NCBI GenBank assembly: GCA_900544025.1
Contig: UQTM01000047.1
Span: 1-26,087 of the forward strand
DNA: 26,087 nt
Direction: 5' to 3'
Source: an uncultured Odoribacter sp.
GTDB lineage: Bacteria > Bacteroidota > Bacteroidia > Bacteroidales > Marinifilaceae
Positions 15,513 to 23,934 of this stretch are shown piece after piece. Position 1 is the stretch's first letter; each line of letters starts with the position of its first letter. A program made the position numbers and the translations under genes. The notes under the pieces are model-generated. The model ran no database searches, was not told the origin of the DNA, and saw only the letters and a program-made list of their open reading frames with translations.

Positions 15513-16444
15513 CAAGATTTTTCTGGATACATGATTTTTCGTAATTCTCCACTAAAACATTTATACAATGAAGCTGTTGTCTGTCCCACGGCTATCATCA
15601 AGGGACTACGTTCCCCATTTATAACTACATCTATTACAGGAATGGTGAGCAATTGACTTTTTATTTCCTTTGTCAATTCTGAACAATCCACACCACTATC
15701 GACAATTTTCACAACCAACTCATCCACATACGGACGGTAAGGCTCCATAATATCATCGGCCAGACAATAAGCATTATATCGATTATGGTGATGAATCCCC
15801 AAAGTGGGGAGTAACCCACTAATTACTAAAGAACGAGCGACTACAGCACGTAAAATGGCATAACCATAATTCAATAAATTATTAGGCGGGCATCCTCCCC
15901 GGTCACGGGTAAAGTCCGGTATTTCCGGAAAAAGATTACGCCAATAATAGGCTGCAGCCCGAGCCTCCAGATTATCCGGATCTCCGCTTTTTACTTCTTT
16001 TACCCATGCCTGCATATTTTTTACGATCGTTCCCCGCATGCCTCCTAAAACCGATGCCTGATTACGAATTTTATATTGAACGGTTTGTTGCCAAAGCTGT
16101 TTTTGTAATGGTAATGAAATATTTAACTGACTCCGAAAACGCTCATTTTGAGTCGTATTCCCACAAAGCGGTAACATTAATCCCACCGGCATGCGGTTAT
16201 TTCCACAGGTAATCAAGGCACAATTATTTTCTAACAACTTTTCAATGACCCCCTGAGTTAAAGTTATTTGTTTATGATCGAGTACGATCACACCGATGTC
16301 TTCAATAGGAATCGTCCGCGTAGCCTCCTGCTTAAAAGAATCCGGTAAATCCCCCTTCTCCACTTCCGGAAGCTTTATAACTAATTGTTCACTCCGAAGG
16401 GAGAGATAGGTCGGATTACCAAAATAAAGAGTCTTTTTTATCAT
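15512..16444 (-). CDS. cas1: CRISPR-associated integrase Cas1
   Basis: This 310-residue protein is the integrase of the Cas1-Cas2 complex that inserts new spacers. Metal-binding catalytic residues are visible: E160 in NLEARAA, the histidine in GIHHHNRYN (around 218-220) and D231 in LADDIMEPYRP. The N-terminal beta domain (residues 1-80) and helical C-terminal domain are both complete and the length is typical for type II. It starts 36 bases after the cas9 stop and is coupled to cas2 at its end, so one mRNA is likely. All active-site residues are kept, so the adaptation module looks functional. Confidence 0.97.
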   Translation of the reverse strand: MIKKTLYFGNPTYLSLRSEQLVIKLPEVEKGDLPDSFKQEATRTIPIEDIGVIVLDHKQITLTQGVIEKLLENNCALITCGNNRMPVGLMLPLCGNTTQNERFRSQLNISLPLQKQLWQQTVQYKIRNQASVLGGMRGTIVKNMQAWVKEVKSGDPDNLEARAAAYYWRNLFPEIPDFTRDRGGCPPNNLLNYGYAILRAVVARSLVISGLLPTLGIHHHNRYNAYCLADDIMEPYRPYVDELVVKIVDSGVDCSELTKEIKSQLLTIPVIDVVINGERSPLMIAVGQTTASLYKCFSGELRKIMYPEKS

Positions 16445-16480
16445 AACACTTCATAGCTGATTAAACATTTTCAATGCGCT

Positions 16481-19400
16481 TTACCGGATACATTCAATGA
16501 TATGCCCTAAACGATCCACTTTCAATTTCCAACAAAGTTCTTTTACCATCTCCCCGTCGATTGTTTTTCCCATCTTATTCAAAGACGAAAACTCATATTT
16601 ATTTATTATAGGATTTGCCACAGACATCTGAATAAAAAAAGCCTGGTCACCTGTACAACTTACCATCTTGTATATTCTACCTGTTTGCTCTTCTGTCAAA
16701 TTTTTCCAATCAAATCCCTGAAGATTCTCTCGTTCCTCTATGGTCGGCACATAAACCAAATCATTGGGTGACAGCCAAAATAAAAGAGAAGCCGAATTTT
16801 TCACATCCGTTTCCGGAACAGGGGATAATCTTTGTTTTTGCCTTTCTGCCACTTCATTCAAAGGTACTGTCGAATAAGTACGTTTACCATCTTCTGTCCG
16901 GTAAACTGCAAAATACAAATTTGTTCCCTTATCAGCTTCAACAAACTTTTTTGATTTATTCCCTGTTTCTCCCACCTGAAATTTATTACCGATCGGTTCG
17001 AAAATCCTGACTTTATAAATCGGTTTATGGCCTTTCCCTTCGTTTAGCTGTATTAGATTTTTATTCATCTCATCGAGGCCTTCGGGCGAAAAGGCAATAT
17101 CAGACTGTCCGCCTTTTGCTTGTAAGTGATTCAGTAGAATCTGCTGTATTCCAGTATCCGTTATAGTTTTTATTTCTTTTTCGGTAAACGAAGAATCCAA
17201 AGGTTTACGGATAGCTGCATTTTCCGTATCCCAGTAATATATAGACACCTTAGAGATATCCTTGCCATTGAATTTATTTTCGCGGTCTTTAAAATATTTC
17301 AAGAATAGTTTAACATCTTCCCTACCATATTGGGTTATCAGTTGCTTTATTTTCTCTTTCAATTCTTTATCTACAAGCATATTCCAATTTTCCAATGCCA
17401 CACCGAGCCGTACTTCTTTTTGCCGACGAAGCGACACTTTTCCAAAAACCGATGCTTTATGCAATGATTTCCGGATAGCCCAGCTATCGCCTTTCACTTG
17501 CTTTTTCATCACCTTTTTCCCGTATTCGTATGCCTGATAATAATTCGTCGTTTTATTGATTATCCTTACATTTTTTTTGAAACTGACGACAATGCTTTTC
17601 AATGCTTCACCAGTATCTTGTGTGAATGTTTCCCACGGTTTCCTGAACGACCAACTATAATTTCCGTTAGCATCCGGTTTTGATTTTTGACATAATGAAT
17701 GTTTTAAATCGTAACGGGAAATTTTTGCATCTTTTAAAGCGGACTCATTATTTAAATAATTGATATGGTTTCGCGTAGCACAAGCTATCACAAGAGCGTC
17801 CATTGCATGATGCCGGTGGTCTATTCTTTTTTTATTGAATCCTTTTTGCAACTCCAATGGCATCTGTATTTGGAAATGCCCGTTTTTCCACTCTCCGAAT
17901 TTTGACGACTCTGTCATCCGGTTTAATCTGACAAAACGAGGAGTGATTATCTTATTCCATACATCGTTCAGTCCCCAATCTTTTTTCAAACGGTCGGTAA
18001 TTCCTCCCGAACAGGAAATTACATTTTTAGATATTTCCTGCTCATCTTCTTCCCGCACGATATTAGATAATAGTGTCCTGACTTCCTTGCTGATATATCG
18101 GGTATCGTTCAATTGACGCTGAATAAACGAATCGGGAATATCTTCCATCAATAATTTTTTCATTTTATTGCCATTCCGGGAATAATTCTTTTTGACGAAT
18201 TGTTCATATTCACCAAGCGTAAAAACTCTTAATCTTTTTCCGAAATTCGATTGAACAATCTCTCCCTCATGATCCCTGATAAACTCATATCCCAAAGCAT
18301 TATCTTTGAGCTTATTGATTTCCGATTCACAAATCACTTTATTACTCAAAGAGTTGTCGAAATAGCGGGACTGTGGGATAACATGTTCTATTTCGTAAGC
18401 CGGAGTAAAAAGCTTACTTAGAGGTATAATCTCACCCGTATAAGGAGAACGGTATTTTTGTTCCAGCCATAATTTATAACGGATTAATTCCGACTGGGTA
18501 GGTTGATTCATTTTCGATATTTTTTCAATATCGTCCGGCAGTTCATTTTCGGCTACCAATACTCCTTCTTCGTAAATTTTCAATATTTCCAACTGACCGG
18601 GAGAATAGGGACGCACATTTTCTATTTCCGGATCATTCTGCAGTTCCATCAACAAGGCCTTCAAGCGTAAATTCGTATCTTCGTTTTTAGCATTCTGCTT
18701 AGCTAATTGTGCCCGTCTTTCAGCAGTGTTTTTCATATCCCGGCCTAACTCTATATGAATTTCGGCAAAATCACCGTATTGTTGCCATATATCTTTCACT
18801 GTTCGTAGAGTTTCCGTAATGACTTGTTCTACAATCGGATTTCGTAAAGAGTATTGTTTGAATTCCGTAACTAAGTAATGCTCAATATCCTGTGGTGTTT
18901 TCCAATGCCTGATTCCGCCGATTTCTGCATGGCGATCGTAAACGATGTAGCTCGCCAGCCAGGCAGGCAATCCTTTAAAAGAAGATATTTCCGTTAAATG
19001 AATCGCTTTTTCACGTACCCGGTCTCTGATTTTTTCATCGTACTCTCCCGTAAGCAGTTTCTCGATACGTTGCAATGTTTGCCCATCGATCTTATCTTTA
19101 TTCCAATATTTCCCCATACGCATCAGGGGTAATAATTTTTTTATCGCTTTTTCAGAATAAGCTCCGTATTCATTTTTAAAAGGCGGAAATTTTCGGAATA
19201 TTCGAACAAATTCATCGTTCAGCCCATGTTTCAACGCATAAGATTTCAATGCCTGCGTAAGTTCACCGAGATCATTGACAGAATATAGGATATGCCAAAG
19301 CGACATTTCATTTTCTTTCGTCAAAAAATCAACAGATAAGCTACATTTTTCCAGACGTTCTAAAATTAATGCACGGGTTTCATTGCAAGGATAGTTTTTA

Positions 19401-20959
19401 TCTTCCACATAATTCCAACGATAAAGCTCCGGTTTCTTTTTGACTAAATATTTCAATAATACTTTTTGATTGATCTCCTTACGGGTATTTAACCACTCGA
19501 ATAACTCCACAAAAGCATCTTCGGTCGGCAAAAATTCGGAAGTAACATCTACATCCGTCTGTAATTTACCGCCTACTTCTTTTTCCCGTTGGTATATTCT
19601 CAGATCCTGAATAAATTGCCACAGCCGGAATTCCTGAAACAATGGATTGGATTTAGCAATACACTTTAAAGGAACAATCTGTTTTTGACCGTCTTTCATA
19701 AAAATCCGATACTCAAACCGGCAATTGCTAATTAAAGATTTTTTACTTTTTAAAGGACGCTGAAAAAATAGAATATCTTCCAATAAAAGGTGTACCAGAT
19801 TACCATTCGCTAAATTCAACCGACGATTCTCATTTTGCGGGTAAAGTTCTTCGAGACAGGCTCTATATACATCTTTATCCTGAAATTCCGGATGGAACTC
19901 GGACTGTTTTTGTAAAATCTCCAATAACTCCCGTTTGTAGAATTTCCGTTCTATCGTACGTATCAGCTTTCCTTTGATCTTCTGGTCCGGATTTTGTAAT
20001 AAAGTATCGTATATATAGCAACCAACTGTTTTACGGCTTTTTTCTATATTAGTCTCCGTTCTTTTCTTCAATAACATCCAATCACCTTCCATTGGAGCCC
20101 TAAACGACCGCTTATCATTCCCTTCTTTATCTTTTTTCGGCGTTCCGTCAGCATTTAATTCTGTCGTTACTATAAATTCTTTCGTTTTTCCAATCCATTC
20201 CGATAAAGAAACTTTACTGGATCGGCGGTAAATCCAGCCGTTTTCCAAAATGACATTATACCAAATGTCTTTTTTCCCTTTTTGCGGTTCCTCGGCTTGT
20301 ACGTCCACCACCTTCAATTCATAGTAATCGACAGATTTATTCGTTTCCTGTTCTTCATCTTCCCCTCTGAGTTGATAATATCCACGCTTTTGGTTAAAAT
20401 TCAGAATAATCCACGCCAGCTCCTCCTTAGCAATAGGCTTCTCCAGAGCTTTTTTCCGTAGATAATAAATTGTCCAGTCATAAGGAACTTTTTTATCTCC
20501 GGCCACTAAATCGGGATGTTCCCGCATAAAATCGGACAGCATTTCCTTGAATGTATCTCCAAAAATGAATGTCCGATTTCCTTGCTCCTCACTTTTCCAG
20601 GCAATTTTGGGCTCCGCAACATTTTTGAATTTTGCAAAAGTCCGGTAATCGGTTTTATCCCACCCGATTGAAGCATCGTAATGAGCCGGTAAAAATCCAA
20701 TCAAATGTAATACCCGCAACAATCGTTCCCTTCTTAACAAATGCCGTTCCCGCAAACGCCTCACACTACGAAAAGCCGTTCTTTCCGCCGTTTGGGAGAC
20801 GGAATTACCCACTGCAAAATTTCCTAATATGTCTTGGCTCATCGGAATGATCCGGCTTCCGATTCCTTCTATTCTTTTTAATTGATCCTTTTCATCCTTT
20901 GAAACCACACTCCATCCGATACTATTGGAACCAAGATCTAAACCTAATATATTCTTCAT
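16481..20959 (-). CDS. cas9: type II-C RNA-guided endonuclease Cas9
   Basis: From ATG 20959 the protein has 1492 residues, at the long end for type II-C but usual for the large Bacteroidota branch. Domain order is as follows. RuvC-I is ILGLDLGSNSIGW with D8. The arginine-rich bridge helix is around 60-85. A long recognition lobe follows. RuvC-II is IHIELGRDM with E737. HNH is EIEHVIPQS with H859 and supporting N882. RuvC-III is HRHHAMDAL with H1051 and D1054. The C-terminal PAM-interacting region is last. All nuclease residues are intact, so it should cut both target strands. ATG 20965 (two residues longer) is also possible. The open frame continues to 21082, but that extension is AT-rich and precedes the conserved start. 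cas1 follows after 36 bases. The tracrRNA is divergent upstream. Confidence 0.97.
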   Translation of the reverse strand: MKNILGLDLGSNSIGWSVVSKDEKDQLKRIEGIGSRIIPMSQDILGNFAVGNSVSQTAERTAFRSVRRLRERHLLRRERLLRVLHLIGFLPAHYDASIGWDKTDYRTFAKFKNVAEPKIAWKSEEQGNRTFIFGDTFKEMLSDFMREHPDLVAGDKKVPYDWTIYYLRKKALEKPIAKEELAWIILNFNQKRGYYQLRGEDEEQETNKSVDYYELKVVDVQAEEPQKGKKDIWYNVILENGWIYRRSSKVSLSEWIGKTKEFIVTTELNADGTPKKDKEGNDKRSFRAPMEGDWMLLKKRTETNIEKSRKTVGCYIYDTLLQNPDQKIKGKLIRTIERKFYKRELLEILQKQSEFHPEFQDKDVYRACLEELYPQNENRRLNLANGNLVHLLLEDILFFQRPLKSKKSLISNCRFEYRIFMKDGQKQIVPLKCIAKSNPLFQEFRLWQFIQDLRIYQREKEVGGKLQTDVDVTSEFLPTEDAFVELFEWLNTRKEINQKVLLKYLVKKKPELYRWNYVEDKNYPCNETRALILERLEKCSLSVDFLTKENEMSLWHILYSVNDLGELTQALKSYALKHGLNDEFVRIFRKFPPFKNEYGAYSEKAIKKLLPLMRMGKYWNKDKIDGQTLQRIEKLLTGEYDEKIRDRVREKAIHLTEISSFKGLPAWLASYIVYDRHAEIGGIRHWKTPQDIEHYLVTEFKQYSLRNPIVEQVITETLRTVKDIWQQYGDFAEIHIELGRDMKNTAERRAQLAKQNAKNEDTNLRLKALLMELQNDPEIENVRPYSPGQLEILKIYEEGVLVAENELPDDIEKISKMNQPTQSELIRYKLWLEQKYRSPYTGEIIPLSKLFTPAYEIEHVIPQSRYFDNSLSNKVICESEINKLKDNALGYEFIRDHEGEIVQSNFGKRLRVFTLGEYEQFVKKNYSRNGNKMKKLLMEDIPDSFIQRQLNDTRYISKEVRTLLSNIVREEDEQEISKNVISCSGGITDRLKKDWGLNDVWNKIITPRFVRLNRMTESSKFGEWKNGHFQIQMPLELQKGFNKKRIDHRHHAMDALVIACATRNHINYLNNESALKDAKISRYDLKHSLCQKSKPDANGNYSWSFRKPWETFTQDTGEALKSIVVSFKKNVRIINKTTNYYQAYEYGKKVMKKQVKGDSWAIRKSLHKASVFGKVSLRRQKEVRLGVALENWNMLVDKELKEKIKQLITQYGREDVKLFLKYFKDRENKFNGKDISKVSIYYWDTENAAIRKPLDSSFTEKEIKTITDTGIQQILLNHLQAKGGQSDIAFSPEGLDEMNKNLIQLNEGKGHKPIYKVRIFEPIGNKFQVGETGNKSKKFVEADKGTNLYFAVYRTEDGKRTYSTVPLNEVAERQKQRLSPVPETDVKNSASLLFWLSPNDLVYVPTIEERENLQGFDWKNLTEEQTGRIYKMVSCTGDQAFFIQMSVANPIINKYEFSSLNKMGKTIDGEMVKELCWKLKVDRLGHIIECIR

Positions 20960-21087
20960 ATTCATTTTATTTATAAAACACACTTTTAAAAATAAACGTA
21001 AATATTTTATTATGCAATTATTATCACATAAAATATATGAATATCTTGTTTTTAGATAAACAACACTAAATTTTAATTGCAATTTTT

Positions 21088-21116
21088 TTTGTAAATGAAA
21101 AAATTATATATATTTG
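21088..21116 (+). promoter_or_regulatory. tracrRNA promoter
   Basis: TATATTTG at 21109-21116 matches the -7 element. A TTTG at 21088-21091 lies 17 bases upstream, two short of the 19 seen for tRNA-Phe. Initiation about 5-8 bases later would fall at the beginning of the anti-repeat (21121), as expected for a tracrRNA. Confidence 0.65.
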
Positions 21117-21120
21117 CACT

Positions 21121-21209
21121 TACGATTTTGAAGCAAATCACAATAAGGATTATTCCGTTGTGAAAACATTTAAAGCGGGCAAAGCACAAACTTTGCTCGC
21201 TTTCTTTTT
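21121..21209 (+). ncRNA. tracrRNA
   Basis: The anti-repeat at 21121-21143 pairs with repeat positions 2-25 with one bulged base and one G-U pair. Next comes a small nexus hairpin: GGA 21147-21149 with TCC 21154-21156, in the context AAGGATTATTCCG, much like the nexus of other tracrRNAs. It ends with an intrinsic terminator: a 13-bp stem (21172-21184 with 21191-21203, one G-U pair, loop CACAAA) then a T-rich tail to 21209. It is about 89 nt long, lies upstream of cas9 and is read in the opposite direction. CACAA (21139-21143) can also pair with TTGTG (21158-21162), giving an alternative fold when no crRNA is bound. Confidence 0.92.
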
Positions 21210-21456
21210 GTAAAAGTATATTTTAGATTAGAGTATTTATTTAGGGCAGGCTATGGACTGTTCTTTCAAAAGTCAGATACAAAACTTTTGGGAAATTTCT
21301 ATAAGTAAACCTTACTCCTTTTAACTGTTATCTGATCTATTTCGATCGAATGCCAAACCATTGAGTTTTATCGACCAAGGTTATAGCTCATTAAGAATCA
21401 ATAAATTACTAAAATTAAACCGATGAGCAGGTTTTCCGTCGGATAAACCATTCTTT
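21210..21456. other. gene-free spacer between tracrRNA and ABC ATPase gene
   Basis: I see no gene, repeat or clear promoter. A 7-bp hairpin (CAAAAGT 21267-21273 with ACTTTTG 21284-21290) is the only structure. It could serve as a 3' end for the ABC ATPase mRNA, but it lacks a T run in that direction. Confidence 0.4.
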
Positions 21457-22893
21457 TTAATTCTTCGATAAGGTTTTGAAGAGAGTAACACAGGGCGGAA
21501 TTTCTTCAACGTAGTGAGTTACGTAGATTAAGGTCTTATTGGGGCGGGCACAGAAAGCTTCGATCACCTGTCTGGCTAATTTTTTCTTTCCGACATCCAA
21601 TCCATGCAAAGGTTCATCCAGAATCAATAATTCCGGATTTTTTAAGAAGGCACGGGCCAATAAAATTAAACGCTGCTCTCCGTAAGATATTTTCACAAAA
21701 GAACGTCCGGCAAGGTAACTTATCCGAAACACTTCCAACCATTGCCGGGCAGTTTCCCGCTGCTCTTCCGAGCATTTACGAAACAACCCGATAGAATCAA
21801 AAAAACCGGAGGCCACCACATCGATACAAGGAATGTCCTGCAAGTAGTAAGTATGCATATCCGGAGAAAGATAACCGATCCGTTTTTTAATATCCCATAT
21901 ACTCTCCCCTGTTCCCCGGCGACGATCGAAAAGGGTTAGCTTATTGGCATACGACTGTGGGTTATCTCCGCATACCAAACTCAACAAGGTGGACTTACCG
22001 CTGCCGTTTTCCCCCAACAATGCCCATTTTTCCCCATTTTTTACAACCCAATCGATATCTTTCAATATTACACGGCTTCCATATTTGACCGTGACAGCTT
22101 CCATCTTCACGGTTTCCGAATATTCGGCATGCTTTTCATCATCAGCTGGTAAAACCGGAGCCTGCCCTTCTTGTTCCGGGAATAACCGGTTTATCAGCCG
22201 GACATCTTTCAAAAATTCTTCCCGGTTTCGCACAGGTAGGCATGTCCTCTCCCATACAGGCAGCACATTCCCTGTCCATTCCGGAATATCCAAGGGGTTC
22301 GACAACACTAAAATCGTCTGTAAGCCACTTAAAACAGCCATTTGCTGTAACATCTGGACGAGAGAATCACGGGACGCAGTATCCAATCCGATAAAAGGAT
22401 TATCCAATATCAGCACCTTCGGTTCTGCCAGTAAAGTACGGGTAATTAAAAATTTCCGTAATTCACCGCTGGACAAAGAAATAATCCTTTTTTGAAGCAG
22501 TTCGTCTATATGAAATAGCTTAGTATAACCGGCAATCTTTTCAGATGAAAACTCTTGCAACAAAGAGCCTGCCAACGGAGCTTCCTCGGCATCCGAAGAA
22601 TTCCAGCGTTGCTGATAATACATATTCCGGCAATCTGCCAATGAATATATATCCCGAAAAGCCATAGACTTAATCAGTCGGTAAGTGCCCGTCTCTTCCC
22701 CGAAAGCAACATGTACCCGCCCTTCTTTTAAAACGATTTTTCCTTGCAGAATATCTGTCAATAAGGTTTTTCCGGCTCCATTAGGCCCTATCACCGCCCA
22801 ATTTTCCCCCTCGTTTATCTTCCAGGAAACAGGTTCCGTAAACTGAAACTCTTTAAAACGGGGAACAGCCCGGTCTATCTCGATCTGAAACAT
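21457..22893 (-). CDS. tandem ABC ATPase, ModF-like
   Basis: This 478-residue protein has two complete ABC ATPase domains and no membrane segments. Domain 1 has Walker A GPNGAGKT (36-43), signature LSSGELRK and Walker B VLILDNPFIGLD. Domain 2 has Walker A GENGSGKS (about 294-301), signature ISYGEQRL and Walker B LLILDEPLHGLD with an H-loop VTHYVEE. The best-known relative with this layout is ModF, linked by name to molybdate uptake, but no permease or mod genes are near, so the role is open. Both ATP sites look competent. It may work with a remote permease or as a soluble ATPase. It is transcribed away from the Fic gene, with its own TATCTTTG -7 element 26 bases upstream. Confidence 0.85.
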   Translation of the reverse strand: MFQIEIDRAVPRFKEFQFTEPVSWKINEGENWAVIGPNGAGKTLLTDILQGKIVLKEGRVHVAFGEETGTYRLIKSMAFRDIYSLADCRNMYYQQRWNSSDAEEAPLAGSLLQEFSSEKIAGYTKLFHIDELLQKRIISLSSGELRKFLITRTLLAEPKVLILDNPFIGLDTASRDSLVQMLQQMAVLSGLQTILVLSNPLDIPEWTGNVLPVWERTCLPVRNREEFLKDVRLINRLFPEQEGQAPVLPADDEKHAEYSETVKMEAVTVKYGSRVILKDIDWVVKNGEKWALLGENGSGKSTLLSLVCGDNPQSYANKLTLFDRRRGTGESIWDIKKRIGYLSPDMHTYYLQDIPCIDVVASGFFDSIGLFRKCSEEQRETARQWLEVFRISYLAGRSFVKISYGEQRLILLARAFLKNPELLILDEPLHGLDVGKKKLARQVIEAFCARPNKTLIYVTHYVEEIPPCVTLFKTLSKN

Positions 22894-22918
22894 TTTATTT
22901 CTATTGTTAGTAAACGTA

Positions 22919-22926
22919 CAAAGATA
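22919..22926 (-). promoter_or_regulatory. -7 element of the ABC ATPase gene
   Basis: TATCTTTG on the minus strand, 26 bases before the ATG at 22893. No TTG lies at the 19-base spacing, so it is only a half match. The same 138-bp gap must also hold the promoter for the divergent Fic gene (TATATTTA near 22999 is a near match). Confidence 0.5.
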
Positions 22927-23031
22927 ATAAATAACCTTCTGAAAAGCAGAATAGGAAAAATGAAAAGTGGAATCAAAGGAATGATTATTATTTTTCCTAT
23001 ATTTACAAAACCCTTCTAAAGGCTATGGAAT

Positions 23032-23607
23032 ATGGACAAATACACCACAAACGAGGCCGAAAATGAATTGCTCCCTAATTTATTGGGGCTCACGAACAGA
23101 GAGGAAATAGCAGAAGCAGAATTTGAAGGATTTCTGACAGCAGAGATTGTGTTCACCGAACGTCTGAATACTCACACCCACTTCAATTGTAAATACATTC
23201 AGGACATCCACAAACTGGCCTTAGGTCATTTATATACATTTGCAGGTAAATACCGTACTGTCAATATGTCGAAAGGCGGCTTTCTATTCCCCACCGCCCG
23301 TTTTATCCCGGAAAGCATGCAATTATTCGAAAACGAGGTATTGACTAAGCTACCCGACGAATATGCCGATAAATACGCTCTGATTAAAGATGTTGCCAGG
23401 GTACACGGAGAATTACTTTTCATCCATCCTTTCCGGGAAGGTAACGGGCGTACAGCACGTATTCTGGCCAATTTAATGGTCAGAAAGCAAGGATATGAAG
23501 GATTACGATTCGATAAAATTAATTTCAGGGAATATATAATAGCCGTGCAACGGGTAAGCGAGAAAAACTATCTCCCTATGGAAAGAATTATCGGTAATCT
23601 TTTCTGA
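23032..23607 (+). CDS. Fic-family AMP transferase (toxin)
   Basis: This 191-residue single-domain Fic protein carries the full catalytic motif HPFREGNGRTAR at residues 132-143, with H132 as catalytic base, and a flap-like segment FLFPTARF (84-91). Such enzymes usually transfer AMP from ATP to hydroxyl groups of target proteins. Without a control element they are toxic. The N-terminus lacks a convincing built-in inhibitory helix. A TNEAEN string at residues 6-11 fits the loose consensus but not its usual context. A small ORF with a strong inhibitory motif lies on the opposite strand and overlaps the last 20 bases. The pair is therefore best read as a class I Fic toxin-antitoxin module in unusual orientation. 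The protein target is unknown. Confidence 0.9.
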   Translation: MDKYTTNEAENELLPNLLGLTNREEIAEAEFEGFLTAEIVFTERLNTHTHFNCKYIQDIHKLALGHLYTFAGKYRTVNMSKGGFLFPTARFIPESMQLFENEVLTKLPDEYADKYALIKDVARVHGELLFIHPFREGNGRTARILANLMVRKQGYEGLRFDKINFREYIIAVQRVSEKNYLPMERIIGNLF

Positions 23608-23764
23608 GCTTTTCGTTTACCCGGTCATAAATCGACCGGATTTTTGAATCCGGTAAAAAAATACCTTCGATACGAAAGGAAGCGACAGTAGATTCGAGAA
23701 TATTTTTACGTTCGACAGGGCGAACAGGAATGATTTGCATCGTATTTTTGGTTGTCCTTTTCAT
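23588..23764 (-). CDS. VbhA-like Fic antitoxin, convergent with the toxin gene
   Basis: This is a 58-residue ORF read from ATG 23764. ATG 23740 would give 50 residues, and a TTG at 23779 is too far upstream because it lies in the promoter. ASFRIEG at 28-34 contains the Fic inhibitory consensus S/T-x-x-x-E-G/N (S29 to G34, inhibitory E33). The context resembles the helix of VbhA, which blocks Fic by pushing its glutamate into the ATP site. After it come a proline turn and a basic helix (DSKIRSIYDRVNEKL), as in VbhA. Its 3' end overlaps the Fic gene by 20 bases, tail to tail. The usual order is antitoxin before toxin on one strand. TATATTTG (23776-23769) ends four bases before ATG 23764. Confidence 0.75.
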   Translation of the reverse strand: MKRTTKNTMQIIPVRPVERKNILESTVASFRIEGIFLPDSKIRSIYDRVNEKLRKDYR

Positions 23765-23768
23765 GTTA

Positions 23769-23776
23769 CAAATATA
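23769..23776 (-). promoter_or_regulatory. -7 element of the VbhA-like gene
   Basis: TATATTTG on the minus strand lies four bases before ATG 23764. It gives the antitoxin its own promoter. It also implies either a leaderless mRNA from 23764 or use of the downstream ATG at 23740. Confidence 0.6.
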
Positions 23777-23911
23777 CAAATTTTCTATTCAAAATCAGCG
23801 TTTTTCGAGGGAAAAATTTATCAAAAAACGAGAAAAATCCCCCATCCTCAACAGGAAAAAACGACTCATTATTTTTTGATATAAATCAAGCCGGCGATTC
23901 AAGATTCAATT

Positions 23912-23919
23912 TACTTTTG
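23912..23919 (+). promoter_or_regulatory. -7 element of the MATE gene
   Basis: TACTTTTG fits TAnnTTTG and lies 15 bases before the ATG at 23935. No matching TTG is seen at the 19-base spacing. Confidence 0.5.
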
Positions 23920-23934
23920 CAGAAAAATTGAAAG

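Noticed and set aside
20960..21082. N-terminal extension of cas9 by about 41 codons
   Set aside because: It is AT-rich and lacks similarity to Cas9 starts. The conserved RuvC-I strand begins directly after ATG 20959, as usual.
21267..21290. Short hairpin with CTTTCAAA and CTTTTGG resembling parts of the CRISPR repeat
   Set aside because: The similarity needs several insertions and is explained by a simple 7-bp hairpin. It is not a repeat or a second anti-repeat.
23047..23064. TNEAEN near the Fic N-terminus as a built-in inhibitory motif
   Set aside because: It fits the loose S/T-x-x-x-E-G/N pattern but lies at the very N-terminus without the usual helix context. The opposite-strand ORF has a far better match.
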